64,000 nucleotides of DNA from Pachysolen tannophilus NRRL Y-2460 (taxonomy: Eukaryota > Ascomycota > Pichiomycetes > Alaninales > Pachysolenaceae), in the NCBI GenBank assembly GCA_001661245.1, contig KV454016.1, positions 798,973 to 862,972 of the forward strand, read 5' to 3'. The notes beneath the pieces are model-generated. The model was not told the DNA's origin. It made no database searches and was given only the letters and a program-made list of their open reading frames with translations. Within the stretch, counting starts at the first letter, position 1. Each line of letters starts with the position of its first letter. Positions 50,789 through 61,062 of the stretch are shown here, one piece after another. Position numbers and translations under genes: made by a program.

Positions 50789-51877
50789 ATGGTTGAGACA
50801 CAGTCAGAGCAGAGCTTGGATAGTATTTTGTCTGTGATTGGACAGTCTTTGGACTCGTTTAAACAGGCGGTGGACAAATTGAATTCAGTTCATGATAATT
50901 CTTTAGATGAAGAACAAGATTTCCCAAATTTAATTAAAGAGTTATTACTGAAAACGTCATTGAAATTTCCTGAAGGTGTTTCTCTCTTGTCTTTGAAGAA
51001 TTCATCATTATTATCTTATGTAAATAATTTACTTTTAATTGTACTTTTAAATTTACAAAGGATGAAAACAAATGAACTTGAAAATAAGTTGAGAATTAAT
51101 GCTATTGAAAATACTATAGTACAAAGAGTCACCATTGAAAGAGGTGTTAAAAGCTTGGAAAATAGGTTGAGTTACCAGGTAGATAAGTTGGTTGGTGCTT
51201 ATTTGAGAATGGAAAACGAAGAACGCTCATCAGTATCGAAACTTGATGGGAATGTTAATAATAAAAATGGTAAAATAAAAGATAAAGGTGATTCAGATGA
51301 AGAAAGTGAAGCTGAGGATGATGAGGATGAAGATGCTTTGGCTTATAGACCAGATGCATCTTCATTTGCCACAAAGGCATCACTGGCAGTGAAATCACTG
51401 TCAACTTCTGAACAACAAAAGAATGCTACAAGTACACAAGAAAAATATAGACCACCAAAAATTGCAGCTATGGCTCCTCCTTCTGTTACTCATGATGGTG
51501 AAAAGGGATCAAAACCAACCTCAAGGTTTGGAAAATTACAGTCTATGGAAGAATATCTCAAGAGTTCTTCAGATGCTCCATTGGTAGAGGACAGTATAGG
51601 TGCCACAATTGTTGCAAATGGTAGAGGAGGTGTCAAGACATCAAAAGATAAACAAAAAGAAGAAGAAATCAAAAGATATGAAGAGGAAAATTTTACAAGA
51701 TTACCAACAGTATTAAGCAAACATGAGAAAAAATTGAAACGGAAACAACAAATGGATAGTTTTGGAGGAGAAGATTTTGGTATTTTTAATAATTCAGGTA
51801 AAGATATAGATTCAAGCTCTTCTAGAAAAAAGAAACCAATGAGTTCTTGGGATAGAGCCAAGAAGCGTCGTCTTTAG
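50789..51877 (+). CDS. LCP5: Lcp5, SSU processome (Sas10/Utp3-family) factor
   Basis: Lcp5 (neuroguidin family) binds U3 snoRNP-containing pre-ribosomes and is needed for 18S rRNA production. The frame is open further upstream, but the ATG at 50789 gives MVETQSEQSLDSILSVIG and 362 residues, close to the S. cerevisiae 357. A helical N-terminal Sas10/Utp3 domain (LLSLKNSSLLSYVNNLL) is followed by an acidic linker (DSDEESEAEDDEDED). The conserved tail is KYRPPKIAAMAPPSV, EENFTRLPTVLSKHEK and SSWDRAKKRRL. It is divergent from NSA2, sharing RRPE boxes. Confidence 0.95.
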   Translation: MVETQSEQSLDSILSVIGQSLDSFKQAVDKLNSVHDNSLDEEQDFPNLIKELLLKTSLKFPEGVSLLSLKNSSLLSYVNNLLLIVLLNLQRMKTNELENKLRINAIENTIVQRVTIERGVKSLENRLSYQVDKLVGAYLRMENEERSSVSKLDGNVNNKNGKIKDKGDSDEESEAEDDEDEDALAYRPDASSFATKASLAVKSLSTSEQQKNATSTQEKYRPPKIAAMAPPSVTHDGEKGSKPTSRFGKLQSMEEYLKSSSDAPLVEDSIGATIVANGRGGVKTSKDKQKEEEIKRYEEENFTRLPTVLSKHEKKLKRKQQMDSFGGEDFGIFNNSGKDIDSSSSRKKKPMSSWDRAKKRRL

Positions 51878-51960
51878 TTAGCTAGTACTAGCTATAGTTA
51901 ATTAAATATACATACAATATATATTATTATTCTATCAGTTATATCTGTTAAACCATCCTT

Positions 51961-52150
51961 TCCGAGGGGTCGGCATTAGCCCCGGTTTTGTTTTTCGTTT
52001 TTTAATCTCGGGAAAACTAACCGGGTGAAAAAAATAACAAAAAAAAATACGCAGATAACAGGAGCTTGCAGGATATGCAAGTTGAAGTGGTGAAAAACAA
52101 AAATTTCCTTTTTAGGAAACCAGACTCAATTTTTCGGGGCTTGCAGGAAA
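51961..52150. other. hairpin-rich, GC-richer stretch, possible structured RNA
   Basis: Within 190 bases are several stems. GGGG/CCCC is at 51966-51983. CCGAG pairs with CTCGG at 51962-52011. CCCGGTTTT has an imperfect partner at 52014-52025. CTTGCA/TGCAAG has a 5-base loop (52065-52081), and TTTCCT/AGGAAA has a 4-base loop (52104-52119). The decamer GCTTGCAGGA occurs at 52064 and 52139. No match to a known snoRNA or snRNA is recognised. Confidence 0.3.
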
Positions 52151-52524
52151 TAAATATGATGCACTAAAAGTCTGGAATCTCAAAAATCAAACAGTTAGTT
52201 AAAGCCTTGAAGTATATAGCAATTTTATTCATATTTTCTATTTTTTTATTTTCCTACTACACAAGAAGAGGGTGAATTCAATTTATATATAGTCTTTTTA
52301 TTTGTCTTTTTTTTACTTTTTTTTTTTTTTTTTTTTTTTCATTTCTACATTCATCTTTTACTAAGTAAAATTTTCATTACTTTCTATTACTTCGATAAGT
52401 TGTAGTTCATAATCGAAAAAAAGAGTATATGTATATAATCGCACAATGATAAAAACAAATAATAAATGAAATTAATTAAGTTGAAAGTAAAAATGAAGTT
52501 TGACAAATACAATAATATACTATT

Positions 52525-52677
52525 ATGAAAAATGATGACATAACCAGGCAGCGACATATGAATGAAGAATTGAAAAAAATTAATGGTGAAGTTTTTTGTA
52601 AAATCCATAAACTTATTGAAATCGATACACCGAATTCTCACCAAATCAATAATACGATACAAGCTGTTGTAGAATGA
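52525..52677 (+). CDS. hypothetical 50-residue ORF
   Basis: A 50-codon frame, MKNDDITRQRHMNEELKKIN to TIQAVVE, is helical and charged in composition and could be a small coiled-coil subunit. It overlaps the next ORF by four bases (ATGA). Nothing recognisable; it may be chance. Confidence 0.25.
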   Translation: MKNDDITRQRHMNEELKKINGEVFCKIHKLIEIDTPNSHQINNTIQAVVE

Positions 52678-52913
52678 TATTTAATGATACTAAATTTGTG
52701 CTTTTGTTTATTTTTAATCTTCCAGTTTTCCTTATTTCAATTTATATTATAACTCTAATTCTTTTCGCATTCAAATATTTTCTTTTGTTTTGTCTTCCGC
52801 CCATCTTTTACTATCAAGAAATATATGATGATATTCAATATTCAATCAAACCAGAATATAGAAAATACATAAATAAAGAACATAACCTCGCACCTGAAAA
52901 AATGAAAATTTAA
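52674..52913 (+). CDS. hypothetical 79-residue ORF with two hydrophobic segments
   Basis: Seventy-nine residues with hydrophobic stretches at about 8-28 and 32-46 (a hairpin-like membrane layout) are followed by a charged tail YDDIQYSIKPEYRKYINKEH that looks protein-like. It starts in the stop of the preceding 50-codon frame. No family is recognised. The two frames could be one small gene split by an intron or sequence error. Confidence 0.3.
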   Translation: MIFNDTKFVLLFIFNLPVFLISIYIITLILFAFKYFLLFCLPPIFYYQEIYDDIQYSIKPEYRKYINKEHNLAPEKMKI

Positions 52914-53048
52914 AACCGAAACAAAAATAAGAACTTGGAACCACTGTTTTTGGATTTTTATATTTTAGGATATATTTTCTTTCCTAATTTTTTTGAAGTT
53001 TTCACATATTTAGCCTAACTTTTGAAAACGCTTTCTTTTTAAGTTTTT

Positions 53049-53079
<31 letters not shown>

Positions 53080-53219
53080 CTAGTAACTAGATGATACTGC
53101 AACGTACATTTGATGACAACTTCAATAAAACAAACAATAGACAAAAACGAAACGTGCTATAACCGTTGGTTTGATTGTATACGGAGATAAAAAATATAAA
53201 AACTGAAAAATATAACTAT

Positions 53220-55787
53220 TCAGACATAATAATTATTAGGAGCATTAACATTTGAAGTTTGCTGCTGCAAAGGGTTAAACAAATTTAAAGATTGGTTAAA
53301 ATTGCTATTATTGTTGTTAGCACCAAAATTCATGTTTGGTTTACTGAAACTTGAACTATCAATATAACCATTACCAGAAGGCATCTTACGTTGGCTTGTA
53401 TGTTGCTGTTGTTGCTGCTGCTGCGATTGATAACCATCTCCATTAATTAAAATGTTGTTCAAATTATTGTTACTGTTTAAAATAGTAGATATCTTTGATT
53501 GAATTCTTCTACCAAATGGAGTCGTTTTGATAACTGGAATCAAAGGTTTAATAGACTGAATTAACTTTAATTTGTAGTCATCATTGGAGATATCCAAAGA
53601 AGTTTGAATAACATAGTTACCAAATTGATCTTTGATTAAAGTCTGTAAATTATTTGGTTTCAAAATCTCATCCAAAATCAAACATCTTGCATGATCATTT
53701 GGGGAATTCTTTAAACATTTCTCAACAACATTCGAAGAAAATTTTTGAATTGATAAAATCGTAATTGATGGTAAAATCTTGATAATCAAGTTTTCATTGA
53801 TGGTCAAATTGTTCATCGATAATAAGTATTGAACTACATAATTACCAAACTGATCTTGCATTAAGGTAATTGATTTATTGATGATTTCGTCACCTAATTG
53901 GACCAACTGGTTCTCGTTACAATTATTGAGACATTTTTGTAAAACACAACAACCATGCTTATGCGTGGAGATTTTAACAATATTAGAACATATTGAACCA
54001 ATAATAAATTGGAAATCATTATTTGCAAATTTATTGATACATTTTTGAATAACATGGTTACCATTTAAATCTTGGATTAATTCAACAACGTAATTTTTCA
54101 ACGAATCTCTAATTATTGAAATTTGATAATCGGTTGAAATACAATCAATCATTTTCTGTAATGCCCTAGTACCATGCTGATTTAAAGCAATCGAATACAA
54201 ATTTTTCGAAGCATTTTTAATCAACATATCTTTTTCCATATTGGAACAATAATCCAAGATTTTTTGGATAAGATAATTACCAAAAGGATCAATCATAAGT
54301 TCAAAAGAATGCAAATAAATTTCACTAAAGATGACTTTAAAATTTTCCTTATTGTCTTCATCAATCTTTTTTTGTAAAAAACGACAACCATATTGATCTT
54401 TAGATAAATTCAAGATTTCTTCCCTCAAAGATTCAAATGGAACTGAATTTAACCTGAAAATCAAATCTCTTTCAATATTTTTCTTACTTGGAGTCGTTGC
54501 AGTAGCAGTGTTTTGATCAATGTTACTTAAAACTGAATTTGATCTATAAGGTAATGGTTCAGTTGATCTTCTTCCAGTACCATTAGCACTAATCATGAAT
54601 GGGGTACCAATTCCTCCCTGTTGAGCAAGAATGTAACTGCTATTTGGAGCAGGTTGATGATGTTGTTGATGTTGTGACTGTGACTGAGACTGAGACTGTG
54701 CAGGGGTCAGAGGAGGGGCCTGTTGCAGCTGTTGCAGATTTTGTTTTTGTTGCAAATGTTGATGCAGAGCATGCTGAGGTTGTTGTTGTTGCTGGATAGG
54801 AAGTTGATAGTTTAAATTCATCGATGCAAATTTATAATCCAAATCAATATTAGATTGTAAATCGTTCATGTTCATATTATTATTTGGAGTAGCAGTTGCA
54901 GCACCAGTTGCAAAATTAATACCAGGTTGTAATTGGGGCATTGACATAACTCTTTTTTGCTGCATAAACGATGGAGGTGGTTGTGGGATAGCTTGACCAT
55001 CGTTAGAATTCATAAACAAATCAAATTTTGAAACCGATCCAGATCCGGAATTATGATTATGGGTATTATGAGGATGAGAATTATAACTATAATTATTCTC
55101 ATTTGTGGTGAAAATATTCATATTTTGTTGAAGTGCAGCTGCAGCCGCGGAACTGTTATATAATGGTGGTGATCCATTATTGCTTCCGCCATTAGTATTA
55201 ACATTTCCATAAGTATACCCATTTGCAATTCCGGTCGTATTTCCGGTAATAGTGGTGTTACTTGGAGCATTATTACCAAATGGGGAGATATTGCTAAAAG
55301 AACCAAATCCACCATTATTCATATTGCCATTACCGCCGCCATTAGCGTTAGCGCTAGCGCTAGCACCAGCACATGTATTTGCAATGGCATTGTTCAAGCT
55401 ATTGTTACTCGAAACTAACAAATTATTACTTGAATTTGAATGTGAATGTGAATTGGAATTGGAATTGGAATTAGAAATGGAAATAGCGGTTGGTTGTACA
55501 TTCCATGGTGAACTATACTTATGATTACCCGTGGCGTTACCATTGCCTGCAATATGGCTAACACTGGACAAATCCGGTGGAGTTAACGGCTCGACCATAT
55601 TTGAAGATTGAAACGACTGGATCGAATTGACCGACAAGTTAGGCTGATGATGTGAGGTATTTGGGTTTGTTAACAATGCATCATATTCGTACTATCATAT
55701 TAATTTCAATGAGTAAGTGAATCGGTTAGTATGGGGGTGGTTCTTCATTCCAACGGCGCTTGTTCAAATCAGATCATAACTTACCAT
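53220..55787 (-). CDS. MPT5: PUF-family RNA-binding protein Mpt5, ATG-only first exon
   Basis: Mpt5 (Puf5) binds UGUA-type sites in 3' untranslated regions and represses mRNAs by recruiting Ccr4-Not. Exons are 55787-55785 (ATG only) and 55691-53220, giving 824 residues. The intron (55784-55692, 93 bases) starts GTAAGT, carries TACTAAC (minus strand, 55731-55725) and ends GATAG. The frame is closed by a stop just upstream, so splicing is required; S. cerevisiae MPT5 also has a 5' intron. The N-terminus HHQPNLSVNSIQSF and VEPLTPPDL match Mpt5. A long Asn/Gln-rich region follows. The eight PUF repeats span about 415-755 (KDQYGCRFLQKK, DPFGNYLIQK, NQHGTRALQK, NLNGNHVIQK-type, THKHGCCVLQK, KFSSNVVEK). 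These favour Mpt5 over Puf4. Confidence 0.88.
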
Positions 55788-56176
55788 ATTGGCCTATCTT
55801 ATAAAAGAACTAAAGAGGAAAATATGAGTGACTATGGTAATAGTACTAAATATAATAAAACAAGTAATGATACAAAAGAAACCAAACAAAAGAAGAAGAA
55901 AAAAAAAAGGTAAAGTGAATTGCTCAAACGCTGATGGAAAACAAAAAGGAAAAAAAAAAAAAAAGAATAAAATTAAAAGTGTTTCTCTATAATGATTATG
56001 ATAATGGTAATTGAAATGGAAATGGAAATGACAAGTCTCTAAAAGTTATTGTTATTATTAGCGGTTAATTAATAAGGGGTAGTATATATATAGTTTATAT
56101 ATATATATATATGAGAAATATATATATATATATGCCTATAATATGTGGTATATATCACTACTGCTTTTTTTTTTTT

Positions 56177-56222
56177 GTGTGTGAGTGTGTGTATGTGTAT
56201 ATGTGTTTATGTGTGTGTGTCT
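56177..56222. repeat. GT-rich alternating purine/pyrimidine tract
   Basis: About 46 bases of mostly TG/TA dinucleotides with (TG)3-6 runs. Such tracts can form Z-DNA and are length-variable. Confidence 0.7.
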
Positions 56223-58171
56223 GCTGTCAATATAAAGAGAAGAAAGAAGTTAAAGAAATAATATAAAGTAAATCAAGTGGAATGCAAATGATCTTTATAT
56301 ATATATATAAATAGAAGAATTAATCTAGAATCTATGATTTCTTAAAAAAGTTTACTTGGAGACAATTTGGCTTGATTTGAGGAATATTAAAAGAAGAAAA
56401 AAAAAAAAAAAAAAAAAAAAAAGATTAATCATATTACCTTATTATTTACCATTGGTAAAACCTTTTGAATAGCGCAGTACAAGAATGTTTTAGAAATTTT
56501 TAGTTTACTCAGTGTTTTCTTTTTTTTTTTTTAATTTAACTTTTACGTACAAGTATATTTATTATTATTATTATTATTGATTTTAAAGGTTTTCGTTTTT
56601 TTTTCTGTTTTACCCTTACGTAAATTTATACGAAAGGGCAAATACAGTTACAGATTGTACAGATGGTACAGATGGTACAGACAAAAGAAATTGGCAGAGT
56701 AGTTAGTTAGTTTATTAATTAGTTAGTTAAGTTAGTTGTAAAAAAAAATATTATTATTATTTTATTCCAACGTGCTTCAAGATAAGATCCTGGAGATGGG
56801 TGACATACGAATGAAAAGGACAGACAGATTTGATTAATTATTTGGTATTATCAGTTTTTAAGTCTTAAGAGAGATAGACTGATTTTTTTTTTTCTTTCTT
56901 TCTTTTTTGTCACTTTACTAGCTTGGTATTATAATTTGAAAACATGTATGTCCTAAAATGACAGAAAAAGATAAAAACCTCTCTTAAAAATAATACAATA
57001 GAAGTTAGTTAGTACTGTGCGATTTTCTTTCGAGCCCATAAAAAAAAAAATTTTTTTTGTTTTTTTTTTTGGTTTGGAGATTTTGATCTGTCCCGCACTA
57101 CCATCATATATATTGAATTTCTGCTTTTTTTTTTTTTTATTTTCGCTCACGGTCCCATAAAACCGTACATATAGCAAATCTCTCTCTGTACATAATTTTT
57201 TTCTTTGTAAAAACTGTTGTAGTACGATTAGATCCCTGGTTTAAAGTAAGCAAAATAAAAAATAAAAAAAATAGGTTGGATCATATATAATACAATACCG
57301 GTTGTATCAGTTTGTTTGTTTTTTTTGTTTTCAATCTGTTTTTTATCTGTTTTGCAACACTTGTTAATAGCCTCTCCATGACTTGAATAAAATCAATAGA
57401 TAGCTTAAAGTAAATCATTTAATCCCGAAAAAAAAATGTATGCTGCTTAGGCTGCATATAAGTAAAGCTACACATGTCCAACTCCATGTCCATGTTGTAT
57501 GTCCATCATGTCCATGTCGTGTCTTATGTCTTATGTTTAATGTCAGTTTTGAATCAAGTAAGATCCAATTTAATTAAGTCATATCCTGTGATTTCCTGTC
57601 TTTATTATTTCTCGCTCATCTTCTGTTTGGTCTTTTTTTTTTTTTTTTTTTTGTCTTTTTTACAATCATGAAACTTTTCTTAAGAGGATAAGGTAATTTA
57701 ACTAAACTGAGAAAAATTGCTACTAATTAAGGTATGGGAGTTTCCTTTACTTATTTCTGGAAATCTCAATTGTAACATCCAATTAATTTGTCTAGACTAA
57801 ATTCGATCATCATGTAGGATGTAGTGGCAATTAAAGTAAAAAAAAAAGGACACAGCGAGAAAAATTAAGAAAAAAGGTTTTTTTTTTTCTTTCTTTTTTT
57901 CTTTTTGCTCAACTAAATTAATAATACAAGGGTTTTAAATTAGATGAATTTTAATGTAGTATAGATAAATAGGCGACTAAAAAATAAATAAAAAAAAAAA
58001 AATTAATAACATATTATTATATAGTATCCCGTTAAGACTCCCGCTTTTATCAAAATACTTTTTTTTTTCAAAACCTCGTTCGTTGTAAAATCAAAAGAAA
58101 TTAAAGTGGGAAGATTGAGAAATAAAACAAAATAAAATAAAAAAAAAAGTACCGTTTATTCGTTCTTAAGC

Positions 58172-58288
58172 ATGATTGCAAACCAATTCTTATTTTTACT
58201 TTGTACTCCACCTCCAGTTCCAGTTAAGGCAGTTTCGGATCCTAGATTATTAGGGTCAGACAATTTGACGTTTTTCACCAAAAAGTAA
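58172..58288 (+). other. 38-codon ORF opposite a 73-codon open frame
   Basis: The plus strand reads MIANQFLFLLCTPPPVPVKA and on to a stop at 58288. The minus strand is open from 58377 to the stop at 58156 without an ATG, ending GGGVQSKNKNWFAIMLKNE. The patch is much less AT-rich than its flanks and reads as protein in both directions. It could be a small gene or a terminal exon. No family is recognised. Confidence 0.25.
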
Positions 58289-58539
58289 AAAGAAAAAGAA
58301 AAAAAAAAAAAAAGAAAAAGGCTGTATACGTACGTATTGTACGGAACAAATGTACCGTACTGTAAGTACCTCTCTACCTAAGAACTTTATGGAAAAAAAA
58401 GAAAGAAAGCATGGTTTCAATTCCTATTCGCCCGTATTCCCGTCCCGTGGGACAGTTTTTGTGTTTTTTGAGGCTTCCTTTTAAAGGTAAAGGCCGAAGC
58501 AATTTTTTTAACCGCTGGTGGCGGATTCGAGAAACTTAA

Positions 58540-58568
58540 GGGGGGAGTGGAGGGGGGACGAGGGGGGG
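58540..58568 (+). other. G-quadruplex motif
   Basis: Three G runs of six, six and seven lie within 29 bases, separated by six and four bases. The seven-G run can supply two G3 tracts with a one-base loop, so the G3+N1-7 rule is met. Confidence 0.6.
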
Positions 58569-59554
58569 CAACAATAGGTAGGTTTTTGATTCTGTTGCTA
58601 CTACTACTATTACTATTACTATTACTACTATTGATATTTGAGGGCACATATATAATAATAAATCTTAATCCTAATACCTGATACCTGATACCTTTGATAA
58701 TAGGAGTTTTCAAAACACCTTTCAAATTGACACATAAAAAAGACGCAAAAAATCAATTTTTTTTTTTTTTTTCTTTTTTGTGGGTGGGACTTTAGGTTTT
58801 GCTTGATTCAAGTTAATACCAAAATCAATTAAGCCTTTTTCATATAGTTTCCAAATATGAAAATTTCCTTTAGTTTATTTGATACGCCACTTCATTTAGG
58901 ATGTTTTTAATCTTTTCTTTCTTTTTTACAAAAATGAAATTGGCAGTATCAAAATTAATTAATTGATAATCGCCAATTATAAATAAAAATAAGAAAACCT
59001 TTTAAAAGGAAAGATTCTAAGTTGCATGTTTTTGGTTTCAATATTGGTCCTACTGATAACCATAACATCAATTTTATCTGCTAACTATTTAGTTGAAAAA
59101 TCTCCTAAGAAATTTTTTTTTATTTTATTTTATTTTATTGTTCTTAAAAAGTAATAAAAATGCAAAAAAAAAAATAGATTAATTGATTTCTAATGGGAGA
59201 ATAGTAAAAGTAAGAGATTATTTACAGACTAAATGAGAACTAAGCTTACTCGGTTATGGAAATTATATCTAAATAGTAGGGGATATAAATTTTTTAAACC
59301 AAAATTGTAAAACCACTACAGGTAAAAAGAAATTCTACAACACGATATACGTTTAAAATTATTTATTCTAATTTAATTATCTATCACCAACGGCGGCTAT
59401 GAACTTGCAATATGATAAATCATTTAGTTGCTTTTATAATGAACAAAACAATGAAAAAAAATTTTTTTTGCTTTTCTTTTCTTTTCTTTAGTAATAATTT
59501 AGTTCGCACAAAAGTAATAACTAAGGATAAACTAACGATTATAAACAAAGTCTT

Positions 59555-61021
59555 TCATATTCGAACACCAAAAATCTTTAAAATCCCATTATTCACAACT
59601 AATAACAATTTCCCCTCTGTAACATCCGTAGCATCATTATTATTAACACTAAAATCAATCCAACAAAAACATTTGATTGAATCAAAAGTTTCATTTGTTA
59701 ATTCCCCTATATTGTTTAATGGTAAGGGCTTATCAATATCAAAAATTTTAAACTTATTGTGAACTGAATCAACTATTATGAAATGTCTTTGATTATTGAT
59801 TAGTTCAAAATTTTTAGAAATATGGGATAAATTAAAATAATTTTCGTAATTCACTAGACATTCAGTTTCCAATAAATGATTATTATCTTTAAAAGATTCT
59901 CCATATAACGATTTAAGATAATTTATATCAAACAATTTCAATTTATTCCCAGTACCACTGATTAATATTCGATCACTATCCTTTATCCATTGTAAATGAG
60001 AAATTGTAGCACCAAATTTGATAATACAAGTTTTTTTAACTTCAACTTTCCCATTGGTTCCAGAGGTAACATCCAATAAATAACACCGACCATTTCTTGT
60101 TCCACATGCAACTATATCATTTCCATCTTGTACATCTAATGCTAAGATATCACTCTCAAAACAAATCTTGGTAAATTTTGCAAATTCTTCTTGTGCTTTC
60201 ATTTCACTTTTTCCTCGTACTCCTTGAAGATTTGTAATATATAATTCTTTACGATTCAGTACCATGCTATATACAAAAATATTATTATTAGCTGCTATGC
60301 ATTCAACTTGATATGGAACTTTGAAATCATAAACTTTATTACAAATATTATAGTACACTTCATCACGTTTAAAAAAATCAAATTTATTCATTTCTTGGAA
60401 AATAATCTTATTTTTGAAAAATCCACCATTATAAGTTGTTATAGTTTGATTTCTTATATTTATAGGAACAAATTTTGAAATTGATCCTCCTGCATTTTGG
60501 AAAAAAACATTTCCATTATGAAAAAATCTCGGCTCTGTCTCTGTTAGCAATAAATCACTAATATTAATTCTATAAGTTGACCTCTCTGTTCCATAATATA
60601 ATTTACATGTTTCTCTTTGATAAAAAATATTTGTAATTGGAGCCGCAGCATAATTGAATTGCCAAAGAAATTTTAAATTATTGAATAATAAATTGTTGTA
60701 AAAATTATCTACCAACAAATTAAACAGAGTATTATGATTTGTTAAGAGAAATTCAGGTGATGTGAAAAATCTAATATCATTTTGTTGCCCATAAAAACTT
60801 AGATTGCTTAGTTGAACAACTTGTTTTTCTTCTTGGATTGCTTTTTCCTCTAATTTTTTAAAATCTTCTTCTCTTTGATGTTTTTTAATAGCTGAATTTG
60901 TAAAATTGTTTATTGACCTTTTATTCCTACTTTTCTTTTCCACATTAGAATTAGATTGAGAAATAGCTGAAGAACTTGAAACACCTGAAGTTGCTATTTT
61001 GAAATAACGGTTTCTATCATG

Positions 61022-61062
<41 letters not shown>

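Larger units (their letters stand above)
51878..53219. other. spacer LCP5 to MPT5 with structured patch and tiny ORFs
   Basis: A 1.3 kb spacer. A GC-richer stretch at 51961-52150 has several hairpins and a repeated GCTTGCAGGA. Two overlapping small frames lie at 52525-52677 and 52674-52913. Long poly-T runs are at 52319-52339 and 53045-53080. Confidence 0.6.
55788..59554. other. 3.8 kb gene-poor interval
   Basis: The longest spacer of the window has no long reading frame. It holds a GT-rich tract (56177-56222), poly-A/T runs, a cluster of TGTA motifs on the minus strand (56643-56680), ATGTCC repeats (57474-57530), a short two-strand open patch (58156-58377), palindromes at 58326-58360, and a G-quadruplex motif (58540-58568). 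It may contain a long MPT5 leader or promoter, or a non-coding RNA. A frame at 59412-59762 on the plus strand overlaps the next gene antisense and is not called. Confidence 0.6.

Noticed and set aside
52387-52662. 91-codon minus-strand hydrophobic frame
   Set aside because: It is antisense to the better-looking 50-codon frame and rich in Phe/Ile from AT-rich codons.
58417-58725. 102-codon minus-strand frame with a Pro-rich part
   Set aside because: It has no ATG, and its composition follows the C-run opposite the G-quadruplex motif and an AGT/AAT repeat.
59412-59762. 116-codon plus-strand frame
   Set aside because: It overlaps the conserved 3' end of the DCAF4-like gene antisense and has no recognisable content.
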